Part shown: piece after piece, positions 18,083 to 26,521 of the stretch
Position numbering within the stretch: the stretch's first letter is position 1
Layout: every line of letters begins with the position of its first letter
DNA from: DAISJI01 sp964559835
Lineage (GTDB): Bacteria > Acidobacteriota > Terriglobia > Terriglobales > Acidobacteriaceae
DNA length: 64,000 nt
Direction: 5' to 3'
Assembly: GCA_964559835.1 (NCBI GenBank)
Contig: CAZLJE010000005.1
Coordinates: 1-64,000 of the forward strand
Translations under genes and position numbers: made by a program
Notes under the pieces: model-generated
Database searches by the model: none
What the model saw: only the letters and a program-made list of their open reading frames with translations
What the model was told of the DNA's origin: nothing

Positions 18083-19408
18083 TTATGCTTCCGCGACGGG
18101 AATCGCGGTCGCCGGCGTTGTGGTTTCACTCGTGCTCCCGTACCTGCTTTTCAGCGCGTGGAAGTAAAACGGCGCGCGAGTGAGAGCCTGAACGACTAGT
18201 CCAATCGGCTGCGCGAACGCGCCGACCACCACAGCCGTTCCGGTGGCTGCGATTCGAAGGAGGTTTCCGACTACCTCTACCCTCGCTACGAGTTTTTCGT
18301 TACGCATCGCGAGCAGTTGCATGCGGAATGGGAAGGTCACAGTCAACGTGAGATTGGAAATAATGCGCGCGAGCACAAGTCCGGGGATCACAAATGCGGC
18401 TGGGAGCAAGCGCGCCACTGGATTGAACGGATGGTTCCAGCCGATGGCCAGCGAGTACACGACCGCAAAACCGATCAGTACGCTGTCCCAGATTGCCGTC
18501 ACACGTTTCGCCCGGAGGGGATCGCGATCGCGGGCCGCCTGCATGGCACGCGGGCTCCCAACCGCAGACACTCCTGTCGAAACGACGGTGAGCGGTTGTG
18601 CCGCAATTCTTGCCGCCTCGAGGTAGCCAAGGACCGCGATTCCGGCGAGGCGTGTAAGGAGCGCCGAAGCGATCATCGTGGCAATCGAAGGCACCGCGCC
18701 GGAGGCAAATATGTACTTGCCCTGGGTGACGATTTGTCGAAAGTTGAGCTTTGGTAAAGCCGCCGGTACGCTGACGCGCGACTCCAACAACGCCAATCCA
18801 CCGGAAGTCAGATTCGCGAGGGCCAGGCTACCGAATGGCACCCACTGCGGCGGGATGCGAGTTACAAGTGCAGCGGCGATAGCGCAGCTGACCACCACAA
18901 GTTGCACGAACGATACGCGAGCAGCCCGGAGGTGCGAACCACAGAGATGATGCATGCTGCGAACGTGGTCCTGCAGCGGGGATACGACTGTATTCACCAT
19001 CGCGGTCAACACCAGCGGGATGAGCGTCTTTGATGCGACCGCCGGCGCTGTCAATGCGAGCCATGCGTATACGACGACCGGGATTCCGAGCGCAGCGCCA
19101 CACGCAATCGAGCCACCCAGCGGAATGCTCTTGCGAGTGAGTTGAAAACGCACTGCTGCGGGGACGCCAAGAGATTCGATCTCAACCGGTGCGAAAACGA
19201 GTTGTGCCGTCGGATCAAGCAAAGCAGTGAATACGGTGAATACGAAAGCGTAGGCGCCGAGAGCTACGGGATCGAGGTGGCGCGCGGCGTAGATGCCAAC
19301 GACGAATGTTGCGAGTGAGGAGAGGCCGACGTCCAGCACGCCGCCGGCGAGAATGCTGTGCGCGCGCGCCAGGCGGATGAACCGGACGACTTCGTTTTCG
19401 AGGATCAT
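18083..19408 (-). CDS. Lipid-linked oligosaccharide flippase (Wzx/PST family)
   Basis: A 441-aa membrane protein with about 12 hydrophobic segments. The first has the family pattern GVLDVGLSSLATFVVGIYAARHL. A central stretch (LNFRQIVTQGKYIFASGA) begins the second half of the MOP fold. It is the second flippase of locus A, the other being fused to a kinase-like domain. Either two different units are flipped or the two proteins act together. The start at ATG 19408 is the second Met codon of the frame. Confidence 0.83.
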   Translation of the reverse strand: MILENEVVRFIRLARAHSILAGGVLDVGLSSLATFVVGIYAARHLDPVALGAYAFVFTVFTALLDPTAQLVFAPVEIESLGVPAAVRFQLTRKSIPLGGSIACGAALGIPVVVYAWLALTAPAVASKTLIPLVLTAMVNTVVSPLQDHVRSMHHLCGSHLRAARVSFVQLVVVSCAIAAALVTRIPPQWVPFGSLALANLTSGGLALLESRVSVPAALPKLNFRQIVTQGKYIFASGAVPSIATMIASALLTRLAGIAVLGYLEAARIAAQPLTVVSTGVSAVGSPRAMQAARDRDPLRAKRVTAIWDSVLIGFAVVYSLAIGWNHPFNPVARLLPAAFVIPGLVLARIISNLTLTVTFPFRMQLLAMRNEKLVARVEVVGNLLRIAATGTAVVVGAFAQPIGLVVQALTRAPFYFHALKSRYGSTSETTTPATAIPVAEA

Positions 19409-19438
19409 CTTGTGCAAGGAATTCGGCGACGAGGACGG

Positions 19439-20185
19439 CTAGCAGTGCCGTATCATTTGCCCGCCGTCGACGATGAGAACCTGGCCGATCACATGGGTCA
19501 GCACCGTCGCGAGCGCGAAGAAGGTTCGGGCCACGTCGGGCGGTTCGCCCACGCGGCCGATCACTGTCGTTTGCGCCAAGGTCTCGAAGTGCCGGGGGGC
19601 CATCGCCCAAAGTCGCTCCGTTCGCGGGGTTCGGATCGTACCGGGCGCTACCACGTTGACACGGATACCTTCAGCGCCGAGCGGGCCAGCGACGGCATGC
19701 ATCAACCCGATCAATCCCGCTTTTGCAGCCGAGTAGGCGGGCATTCCGCATCCAGTCAGCGCGTTCCAGGAAGAGGTGAAAGCAACGGATGCGTTTCCTG
19801 CATGCCGCTCGCGCATCCAGGGAAGCACCTTCTGGACGGTTATGAATTGGGTTGTCAGATTGGCCTGCAGTGATGCGGTAAATAAACTGACGCTGACCAA
19901 TGCTGGATCGTGACGCGATTCGGGTTCTCCGCTCAGCGCACCGCCCGCGATGCCGACCACATGCGCGAGTTCGCCACAGGTTCGGGCTTCCGCAACGGCG
20001 TTCTCTACCGCTTGTTCGTCCAACAAGTCAACGACGAAACCGGTATAGCCGTCGTGTTTCGAAATGGTGAGGACATCCGGATTGCGGTCGAACCCGACGA
20101 CGCGGAAGTCGTGAGCCAGAAACTCTGCTGCAGTTGCACTCCCGATTGCGCCAGCCGCCCCGGTGATCAGTACGACGTCCCTCAT
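19439..20185 (-). CDS. Short-chain dehydrogenase/reductase
   Basis: A 248-aa classical SDR. It shows TGAAGAIG for NAD(P) binding, the VGIAGG region in place of the usual NNAG, Ser in AFTSSW, the YSAAK catalytic Tyr/Lys pair, and the PG-T motif (VAPGTIRTPRTERL). The C-terminal VIGQVLIVDGGQM is standard. In locus A it could reduce a keto-sugar or oxidise a side group; no substrate is indicated. It lies 15 bp before the GINT1-like gene product's stop and 30 bp after the flippase start. Confidence 0.83.
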   Translation of the reverse strand: MRDVVLITGAAGAIGSATAAEFLAHDFRVVGFDRNPDVLTISKHDGYTGFVVDLLDEQAVENAVAEARTCGELAHVVGIAGGALSGEPESRHDPALVSVSLFTASLQANLTTQFITVQKVLPWMRERHAGNASVAFTSSWNALTGCGMPAYSAAKAGLIGLMHAVAGPLGAEGIRVNVVAPGTIRTPRTERLWAMAPRHFETLAQTTVIGRVGEPPDVARTFFALATVLTHVIGQVLIVDGGQMIRHC

Positions 20186-20200
20186 ATCGACCTTCGCCAG

Positions 20201-21898
20201 CTAGCCTCGTAACCTTCCGTCGACGACTACCAACGCCCCGTCTGCATTGACGGTGTGTGTGCCAACCAGACCGCGCGTCCAGGTCGGCGTGATTCGGGAC
20301 ACGGTTCTCTCCTGGAACTCGTCGGTCGTGAGTCGCAGAACCTCGTTGATATTGATTGCGTGACCGTAGCGTTTCGCGCAATCCTGCGCGGGGCGAAACA
20401 GGCGACCACCGCTTCGAAAAAGTCCGCCAGCCGGCCGCGCCGAACGTATATCGAATTTAACCGGGTTTCTGCGGTGCGAGTGCCAAGGTCCCAGCGGAGT
20501 AGAGGCGTAAAACAGCAACAATCGTTCGCTTGTGTCGCCTCGCAGGCCGTTGTCCGGCGAGGGTTCCTCGGAGGCAAATAACCACCACGTTCCGTCCACA
20601 TCGCAGATGGTCGCGTCCGCGGCGTGCACGCCACTCAGAAGAACTCCCTCCAGCGTCCAACCAAAAGGGAACCGAGTTGCGCGGTACATTTCAACGCGAC
20701 CACTGCGGCTCGACTCGGGAACCATGAAGTACTCATGCCGCCACCGCAGGATGAACGGATAGGAGAGATGGTGGTCGGCTACGACAACAGGGATGGGTTG
20801 TACGTCGTTGCCGCCGTCCAACTCGATGAGCGAGATGTGCGCGTGACGGCTGTTCTTCAAAAATTCTTCGACAAAGACGTAGGCGCGTCCGTGATCAACC
20901 ACCGGGAAGGGATCCGCCCAGAACCGGTCCGATGGCGGAAGCACTTTTCTGAAATTCTTGAACATGCTGCCTGTCATGTCTGGCCGCACGGCGCCAGTCC
21001 GGCTGTAGGCAAACATCCACTTGCTTGCTCGCTGATCGACAAGGAACTGCGCTGCCTTCGTTGTCAGCGTCCGAATAGCGTTGAACGAAAGGTGCTGCGC
21101 CGACCGACGTTCGGAACCGCTGGGTGGATCACACAGCTTAACGCCGATGTGTCGTCCGCACGGCAACTGCACGATCTCCTCGGCAACGAACCGAGCAGCT
21201 TTGCGGCAAAACGCGTGCGCATTCCGAACCGCTGTCCGCGATTTTCGAGCCGCGGCTCGTGAAACGGTCACCATGCCGTACCGATTGCACAGATCGATTC
21301 CGAACGACATAGCTTCGTCTCCCCGAATCGTCTCGATGAATCCGGGAAATGCGCTGGACGCGGCCGAATGTCCAGGCCGCAGTACCAGTGCACCGAAAGG
21401 CATGATGCGATGAATCTCTTTTGAAAAACGCAGCGGCCCAACCGCAACCCCAACCGTCAATCCCAACTTGCGCAATTTGTCCGACGGGTGTATGCACAAT
21501 CCGTCGGGTGACACGGTCGCGGCGGCGGATATCAACGGCACTTTGCCGAAGTCATTTGCGGTGATTCGAACGCGCGTGAGAGGGTTCGGACCGCGTCCGA
21601 ACAACACATGCTCAAGGCGGATGTATGCTTTGTCGAAGAGCGACGGTTGCCATCCGTCGGCCGGTGCCGCCGCGCCGTTCATCATTTCCAGGACAATGAT
21701 GGCAGCGATGTCGACTCTAGCGGCCAGCTGCTTGTGTAATTCGAGAACCCACGGACGTTGTTGCCAACCCACCATGATGAAAGCGACCCGATGCGGGATC
21801 GATGCGGTTGCACTTGTTTGATCGCTCGGTTGTGCACCAAGGTTTCGCTGTAATGCAACAGCTCGACCGCCAAACATACTGGCCCGGGTGGAATTCAT
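20201..21898 (-). CDS. Glucosamine inositolphosphorylceramide transferase-like beta-propeller protein
   Basis: A 565-aa protein in two parts. Residues about 35-250 resemble a formyltransferase-N/Rossmann-like domain (RVAFIMVGWQQRPWVLEL and related strands). Residues about 280-565 form a beta-propeller of the type found at the N-terminus of plant GINT1 (SDRFWADPFPVVDHGRAYVF, YPFILRWRHEYFMVPES, ATICDVDGTWWLFASE). Such proteins are frequent in bacterial polysaccharide loci and unproven in function. ATG 21898 lies just after the previous stop at 21906. A glycosyltransferase-associated or acyl-modifying role is inference. Confidence 0.7.
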   Translation of the reverse strand: MNSTRASMFGGRAVALQRNLGAQPSDQTSATASIPHRVAFIMVGWQQRPWVLELHKQLAARVDIAAIIVLEMMNGAAAPADGWQPSLFDKAYIRLEHVLFGRGPNPLTRVRITANDFGKVPLISAAATVSPDGLCIHPSDKLRKLGLTVGVAVGPLRFSKEIHRIMPFGALVLRPGHSAASSAFPGFIETIRGDEAMSFGIDLCNRYGMVTVSRAAARKSRTAVRNAHAFCRKAARFVAEEIVQLPCGRHIGVKLCDPPSGSERRSAQHLSFNAIRTLTTKAAQFLVDQRASKWMFAYSRTGAVRPDMTGSMFKNFRKVLPPSDRFWADPFPVVDHGRAYVFVEEFLKNSRHAHISLIELDGGNDVQPIPVVVADHHLSYPFILRWRHEYFMVPESSRSGRVEMYRATRFPFGWTLEGVLLSGVHAADATICDVDGTWWLFASEEPSPDNGLRGDTSERLLLFYASTPLGPWHSHRRNPVKFDIRSARPAGGLFRSGGRLFRPAQDCAKRYGHAININEVLRLTTDEFQERTVSRITPTWTRGLVGTHTVNADGALVVVDGRLRG

Positions 21899-21905
21899 AC
21901 TGTTA

Positions 21906-22763
21906 TCAGCGACATGCTGCAGAGGACGGTTTGCGCGCGCGCTCCGTGTCGGCATTCCAAACGCGGTGGGTCTGGCGGACCAGGTCGAGCCAGTGTGCGC
22001 GGTCTTCCGGGACGCGGCGATCAGCTCGTACTCTGCGCAACACCGGGCACCACCTCACCGCAAACCGAAATTGAACCCGAGTCCACGCGTTCTGAGGCTC
22101 AACGACGGCGCGCAGGGCTGACCAGAACTCGACGCGAAGCGCTGCTTTCGAATTCCATGTGCCCGCGATCACTGCTTCCGCCATCGCAAGGACGGCACCC
22201 GTAGCTGGGCCAAATACGCGCGCGCCGATCTGCATGCCCTCAGGGTCTCGACGGAGGAGTTCTACCACGCGTTTCCTGCGCAACCCCGCCCAGTCAGGCC
22301 TCCCGAGTCGACGTGCTCCATTTTGCACCAGCTTCAGCAGCCCCTCGAAGCCTGGGCGCAGGCGACGCAAGCCGCGCTCGTCATAAAAGAGCAGATGCCG
22401 CACCTGGTCAGGGGTAAAGAGAGTAGATCCGAGAAAAAGTTTGCGCCGATTCACATCGAGTTCGAAAAACAGGCTATCGCACGGGTCCAGTGCGACGAGG
22501 TGCAATAGATGTGCGACGTGAGGGCAGATGATTATCGGGCCCAGGCCTTGTTCGTCGGCCCATGTCGTGAATTCGTGGACAATGGAGGGCCACGCGTGAC
22601 GCGGCGCAATGGAATCGATATCGCCGTCTCCGGTCAGTGCTGAGTCGAAACTCTTCTGTGCTGCCCATTCCGGCACGTTATTAGTGAGGCGATGCAGCAG
22701 CGACAGCCATCGTGCTGCACGATCGGCAGGAGTGCTAGATGCCGGCGTGCTATCAAAGGACAT
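21906..22763 (-). CDS. Uncharacterised protein, possible nucleotidyltransferase fold
   Basis: A protein of about 285 aa that I do not recognise. It has TGDGDIDSIAPRHAW near the N-terminus; GDxDID resembles the metal-binding G-D-x-D motif of the polymerase-beta nucleotidyltransferase superfamily. A His/Asp-rich IIICPHVAHLLHLVALD and a strongly basic C-terminal half follow. There are no membrane segments or signal peptide. The start is uncertain: ATG 22763 follows the stop of the preceding GT4, and ATG 22778 would overlap it. The position between a GT4 and the GINT1-like gene ties it to EPS assembly. Confidence 0.6.
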   Translation of the reverse strand: MSFDSTPASSTPADRAARWLSLLHRLTNNVPEWAAQKSFDSALTGDGDIDSIAPRHAWPSIVHEFTTWADEQGLGPIIICPHVAHLLHLVALDPCDSLFFELDVNRRKLFLGSTLFTPDQVRHLLFYDERGLRRLRPGFEGLLKLVQNGARRLGRPDWAGLRRKRVVELLRRDPEGMQIGARVFGPATGAVLAMAEAVIAGTWNSKAALRVEFWSALRAVVEPQNAWTRVQFRFAVRWCPVLRRVRADRRVPEDRAHWLDLVRQTHRVWNADTERARKPSSAACR

Positions 22764-22764
22764 A

Positions 22765-23907
22765 TCAACTGATCGCATTGGACATGCTTTCATGAGCAGC
22801 GGCGGTCCGGAACACCGGCAAACATACCGCCTGCTCGAGCCAGCGCCGCGCTGCTCTGTCCCACGTGAACTCTTCCCTGACGATTTCGGCGCCGCGTTTG
22901 GAAATGTCCTCCGCTTGCGAAGAGGCCAGCGCACGGAGGCCTTGGGCCAGTCGATGCGGTGTGGCTTCCGACATCAGTGCGCCTCCGCGCTGCTGTAGAT
23001 ACTGACCGAGCGGATAGGGCGTGGTGAGAGTCGGAACTCCGAGCGCTACCGCTTCGGCAACCGAATTACCGAACGCTTCCCATCGCGACGGGTAAATGAA
23101 CCCGCGCGCGTTAACAAGAGTCTCGAACTTCGCCCGCCCGTGGACCTTGTCGGCGATATGAATCCACTCGGACAGGCCGAGTTGATGGATCAGCGCTTGC
23201 GCCCTGTCCTTTCCATCGCGCCACGCCGGACCCTGGAGGCGCAAGGTCGGACGCTCCACGGGCCGCAAAAGAGCAACGGCCTGGATGAGCAGGTCAAGTC
23301 CCTTGTGCTCGGGATCGAAGCGGCCCATCCAAAGAAAGTAGCCGCCTTTGCCGCCATTCCAATGCAGGTCGAGCGGCACCGTGACCCCGTTAGGGGCAAT
23401 GATGAACGGCGATTCATAGCCGAGTGCCCGCAGGTGTTTCTGCTCGGCTGGGAAAAACACGTGGATGGCGCCGGCGTTACGGACAGTGTGCTGCTCGAAT
23501 GCCCGCCACCAGCACGCTTTTTGCATGGCATGGCGGCGCAGGATCTGTGGGTCATAGGCTCCACGAGGTTCGAGCACGTAAGGAACGCCGATTCGCTTCG
23601 CGGCGCGGGCTGCCCAGTTGTTGTGCAACGCCCAGGCTGAATGCAAGATGAGCAGGTCACAGCGTTTCAAAGCCTGCTCGAAACCGACCGGTACTTTCCA
23701 GCGAGAGCGACCGACATGGCGGATCGGCAGCCATTCCACGCCTGTATCGCCCCACTCGGGCCTTGGAGTGCCTTCATCAAAGCCGATGGAGACATCAACC
23801 CCCGCGCGAACGCATGCTTCCGACCAGAGCCGGACAGAATTGGTAATGCCGCCATCGCCAGATGCCGCGCGCGGATAGTATCGAAGAATTCTAGGTCGCG
23901 GAGTCAT
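22765..23907 (-). CDS. Glycosyltransferase family 4
   Basis: A 380-aa GT-B enzyme and the first structural gene of the locus A operon after the antiterminator. The N-terminus has RILRYYPRAASGDGGI, the acceptor domain carries VLEPRGAYDP, and the donor domain carries WMGRFDPEHKGLDLL and YPSRWEAFGNSVAEAVALG. The EPRG motif is common in transferases that act on polyprenol-linked acceptors. The sugar is unknown. It lies 45 bp downstream of the UpxY-like gene. Confidence 0.87.
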   Translation of the reverse strand: MTPRPRILRYYPRAASGDGGITNSVRLWSEACVRAGVDVSIGFDEGTPRPEWGDTGVEWLPIRHVGRSRWKVPVGFEQALKRCDLLILHSAWALHNNWAARAAKRIGVPYVLEPRGAYDPQILRRHAMQKACWWRAFEQHTVRNAGAIHVFFPAEQKHLRALGYESPFIIAPNGVTVPLDLHWNGGKGGYFLWMGRFDPEHKGLDLLIQAVALLRPVERPTLRLQGPAWRDGKDRAQALIHQLGLSEWIHIADKVHGRAKFETLVNARGFIYPSRWEAFGNSVAEAVALGVPTLTTPYPLGQYLQQRGGALMSEATPHRLAQGLRALASSQAEDISKRGAEIVREEFTWDRAARRWLEQAVCLPVFRTAAAHESMSNAIS

Positions 23908-23952
23908 AATCCTGAATTTAGATAGTTAATGGCTGTACGCGCCGTCCCGGTA

Positions 23953-24546
23953 CTAGACCGGCTCGACGTCATACCCCTGCAATGCCACCGAGATCGACTG
24001 CTGGATGAGATCGATGGAAACGACCAGGCGGGAATCTCCGTTGTTTTTGACGAGGATACCCTCGATCCCATCCAGGCAGCCGCCGCGCACTCGCACCCGC
24101 TGCCCCAGTTTCAGGAATGGGTACGAGCATGCCGGGAAGCCGTTCGCAAGGGGGGAACGAACGGCTTCGATCTGTGCGTCGGGGATCGCAGTCGGTTCTC
24201 CGTTCGCCCCGACCCACTGCAGAAACCCAGGCGTGCGGACAACGAGGGGATGCACTTGCCGCCAACCTGGGGAGTTCACAAACACATAACAGGAGAATAG
24301 CGGGACCTCGACGATCTTGCGCCGATCGCTCCAGCGATGTACTTCACTCATCGTAGGAACAAACGCCGTAATCCCGTACCGCGCGAGATCGTTGGCTATT
24401 TTCTTTTCGTGCCTGACACGGGTATGGACCGCATACCAGCGAGGCAGTGGACAAGGCACTGTTCCCAGGTCACTTGCGCCTGTCGTGAATACCGCGTTGT
24501 GTTGAGTTACAGCTCCGCCCTTAAAGTCCCAACCTGTAGTGCCCAC
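23953..24546 (-). CDS. UpxY/RfaH-type NusG paralog (transcription antiterminator)
   Basis: A protein of up to 197 aa with a NusG N-terminal domain: RWYAVHTRVRHEKKIANDL, VPLFSCYVFVN and TPGFLQWVG. A C-terminal KOW-type segment follows (GQRVRVRGGCLDGIEGILV). Proteins of this kind (UpxY in Bacteroides, RfaH/LoaP elsewhere) load on RNA polymerase in the leader of long polysaccharide operons and suppress termination. It is the first gene of a run of 18 minus-strand genes covering about 21 kb, as expected. The GTG at 24546 lies at the edge of a repeat. An internal GTG at 24459 with GGGA upstream would give the more usual N-terminus and leave both repeats untranslated. Confidence 0.88.
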   Translation of the reverse strand: MGTTGWDFKGGAVTQHNAVFTTGASDLGTVPCPLPRWYAVHTRVRHEKKIANDLARYGITAFVPTMSEVHRWSDRRKIVEVPLFSCYVFVNSPGWRQVHPLVVRTPGFLQWVGANGEPTAIPDAQIEAVRSPLANGFPACSYPFLKLGQRVRVRGGCLDGIEGILVKNNGDSRLVVSIDLIQQSISVALQGYDVEPV

Positions 24547-24568
24547 AGCTCCGCCCTTTCAGTCCCAA
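24509..24568 (-). repeat. Two 24-bp direct repeats at a 36-bp period near the antiterminator start
   Basis: Copies at 24509-24532 and 24545-24568 share 22 of 24 bases, with a 12-bp spacer. On the minus strand each carries AGGGCGGAGCTGT. They lie at the 5' end of the UpxY-like gene; the second copy contains the annotated GTG. They could be an RNA or DNA recognition element in the leader of the long operon. If GTG 24546 is the start, the downstream copy encodes KGGAV. Confidence 0.65.
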
Positions 24569-24585
24569 TCGTTCTTAGTTGCGGG

Positions 24586-24622
24586 TCAATGTCTTGCGAG
24601 GTTTCGGCTCAATGCCTTGCGA
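24586..24622. repeat. Short direct repeat pair in the operon leader
   Basis: TCAATGTCTTGCGA at 24586-24599 recurs as TCAATGCCTTGCGA at 24609-24622, a 23-bp period with one mismatch in 14. It lies about 20 bp beyond the 36-bp-period repeats in the same leader. Function unknown; it may be a regulator site or a slipped duplication. Confidence 0.45.
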
Positions 24623-25035
24623 TTCCGACTCGTGATCGGTGGGTAGTCAATCGATGGTGTGCGCTCGCGCTTAATAGTCCAAGACAAGAGGTCAAACCGA
24701 ACGAATTGTCTTCACTTTCACGGGATCTCCCCTCACCCGCAGATCACATACAGCGAACTTAACCTTGCATGCTGGCGGCAACAAGAGCCCTAAAGTTCGC
24801 TAACCAAATGGAGTTCTTTGCCGTTGTGATCTGTACCTGAATGACACTTCAGAATGGCTCGATTGTTCTCGCGCCGTTTATCTCCGGCATGATTTCGGTG
24901 GGTAGAGATAATCGTCTCTATACGAGGCGTTGGGACCGGCTCTGTTCGGGCCCGAGCGATTGCCCACCATTCGGTGCAACCAGAGCTGCAGATCAGGTAG
25001 AGTTTGCACGTAATACTGAAACTACGTGACTCCGC

Positions 25036-25218
25036 TTAGCTACGGCTTTCCAGCCTAAAGTTGACGATGATCTCGGTCGTCGCTTGTTGCGGTTCACCGT
25101 CGATTAGACAGGGTTGATATCGCCACTGACGAACGGCCGCAACGGGAGCGCCGACGAGCAGCGACTTGTCCCCGCTGGATCTCACTGCCCCGCCCACTCC
25201 CGCTTTATCGCGCGACAC
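25036..25218 (-). pseudogene. TonB C-terminal domain remnant
   Basis: A 60-codon open stretch whose product contains AAVRQWRYQPCLIDGEP and a final EIIVNFRL strand, the hallmark of the TonB/energy-transducer C-terminal domain. The rest of the domain, the proline-rich region and the membrane anchor are missing, and no partner genes are nearby. It is best read as the 3' remnant of a lost gene, stranded between two EPS transcription units. Confidence 0.65.
25159..25185. repeat. 27-bp direct repeat, right copy
   Basis: One mismatch in 27 to 64-90, same orientation. Together the two copies bracket the secreted-protein pair and all of locus A. This copy is within the TonB remnant, where on the minus strand it encodes VRSSGDKSL. 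Confidence 0.6.
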
Positions 25219-25323
25219 GATCAGTAAGTCTGTGTACGAAGTTGACCTCGGAGGTCTGCAACTCCCTGGCCCTTCGCGTACATGACTACCCTGGCAGAGG
25301 TCCTGGCATCATAGCTGGTTGGT

Positions 25324-26388
25324 TTGCGAGTGGTCTCAATCATCGGCGCGCGCCCGCAATTCGTCAAAGCGGCGGTGGTGTCACGTGTGTTGCGGGCGGC
25401 GCCTGCTGTTCGCGAGATTTTGGTTCACACAGGCCAGCACTATGATGCCAAAATGTCCACAATTTTCTTCGAGGAGCTACAGATCCCTGCGCCCAAATAC
25501 AACCTTGAAGTAGGTTCGGGGAGGCATGGCGTACAGACTGCGAGGATGCTGGAGGGCATCGAGGAAGTTCTCGAACGCGAGAAGCCTGACTGGGTGCTGG
25601 TGTACGGTGACACCAACTCTACCATTGCCGGCGCGCTCGCGGCGGTGAAACTGCACATCCCGGTGGCACACGTGGAGGCTGGATTGCGCTCCTTCAACCG
25701 CGCGATGCCGGAGAACCGAGTCCTGACGGACCACGCGTCCGACCTTCTGTTCGCACCCACTGATACCGCCGTCAGCAACCTCCAGCGCGAAGGAATTGCG
25801 TACGAGAGAATTCAGCAGGTCGGTGACGTTATGTACGATGCAGCGATCTTTTATCTCGATCGAGCCACGGAAGTCAGCCGCGTGCTCCAGGAACTTGGGT
25901 TAACCGCACTCGGCTTTGTCCTGGCTACCGTGCATCGTGCAGAAAATACCGACAACGAGGATCGCCTGCAAACAATTTTTTCAGCGTTAGAGGTAATCTC
26001 GCAGGAGATGATCGTTGTCGTCCCGGTCCACCCGAGGACGCGCAAGATGCTACCCGAGACCACGAGCGGCACCCTGAGGTTGATCGATCCCATTGGTTAC
26101 CTCGACATGTTAATGCTCGAGAAAAACGCCGCGGTGATCGCGACCGATTCCGGCGGCGTGCAGAAAGAGGCGTTTTTCTACCGAGTGCCGTGCGTCACGT
26201 TGCGCGATGAAACTGAGTGGGTCGAGCTGGTGGAACTCGGGTGGAACCGGCTCGCGCCTCCCCATGACACGGCATCGATAGTCGCCACCGTTAAGGCTGC
26301 ACTCCGGGACGGATCCGGCCGCGACGGCAGCCCCTATGGCGATGGTCACAGCGCCGAGAAAATCGCTTCTGCTCTGATGTCCCTGTAG
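25324..26388 (+). CDS. wecB: UDP-N-acetylglucosamine 2-epimerase (non-hydrolysing)
   Basis: A 354-aa GT-B-like epimerase of the WecB/WbpI family. It has IIGARPQFVKAA at the N-terminus, HTGQHYD, YGDTNSTIAGALAA, HVEAGLRS, PENRVLTDHASD, the HRAEN motif, VHPR and ATDSGGVQKEAFF. It interconverts UDP-GlcNAc and UDP-ManNAc, or acts on the diacetamido-uronic acid donor as in WbpI/WlbD. The DegT aminotransferase next to it and the WbpB-WbpD-like fusion at 54464 favour the second possibility. Starts are TTG 25324 or GTG 25330; neither has a strong ribosome binding site. Confidence 0.9.
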   Translation: MRVVSIIGARPQFVKAAVVSRVLRAAPAVREILVHTGQHYDAKMSTIFFEELQIPAPKYNLEVGSGRHGVQTARMLEGIEEVLEREKPDWVLVYGDTNSTIAGALAAVKLHIPVAHVEAGLRSFNRAMPENRVLTDHASDLLFAPTDTAVSNLQREGIAYERIQQVGDVMYDAAIFYLDRATEVSRVLQELGLTALGFVLATVHRAENTDNEDRLQTIFSALEVISQEMIVVVPVHPRTRKMLPETTSGTLRLIDPIGYLDMLMLEKNAAVIATDSGGVQKEAFFYRVPCVTLRDETEWVELVELGWNRLAPPHDTASIVATVKAALRDGSGRDGSPYGDGHSAEKIASALMSL

Positions 26389-26521
26389 CTGTCAACCAGT
26401 TTATGTTGACGCACCTAGCGACAAGACATCTTCAGGTCCAATGGCTCGATCAGGCGGGTTGCGGGTTCAAGCGTGGTCCGATATCCTCTTAGTAATTACG
26501 TCGTGTCCCTTGAGTTGTGCC

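Larger units (their letters stand above)
24569..25323. promoter_or_regulatory. Divergent intergenic region between locus A and the epimerase gene
   Basis: About 750 bp without an intact gene, separating the leftward EPS operon from the rightward epimerase-aminotransferase pair. It must hold promoters for both directions. It contains the 23-bp-period repeat, a TonB C-terminal remnant (25036-25218) and the right copy of the 27-bp repeat. No promoter hexamers can be assigned with confidence. It lacks an obvious ops (GGCGGTAGC) element on the minus strand. Confidence 0.5.

Noticed and set aside
24841..25029. 62-codon plus-strand frame in the divergent intergenic region
   Set aside because: No ribosome site, no similarity that I can recognise and atypical composition for a gene of this genome.
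64..25185. Calling locus A an integrated element with att sites
   Set aside because: The repeat is outside the tRNA, no integrase or mobility gene is present, and the right copy can be explained as part of a TonB remnant. Reported only as a hypothesis.
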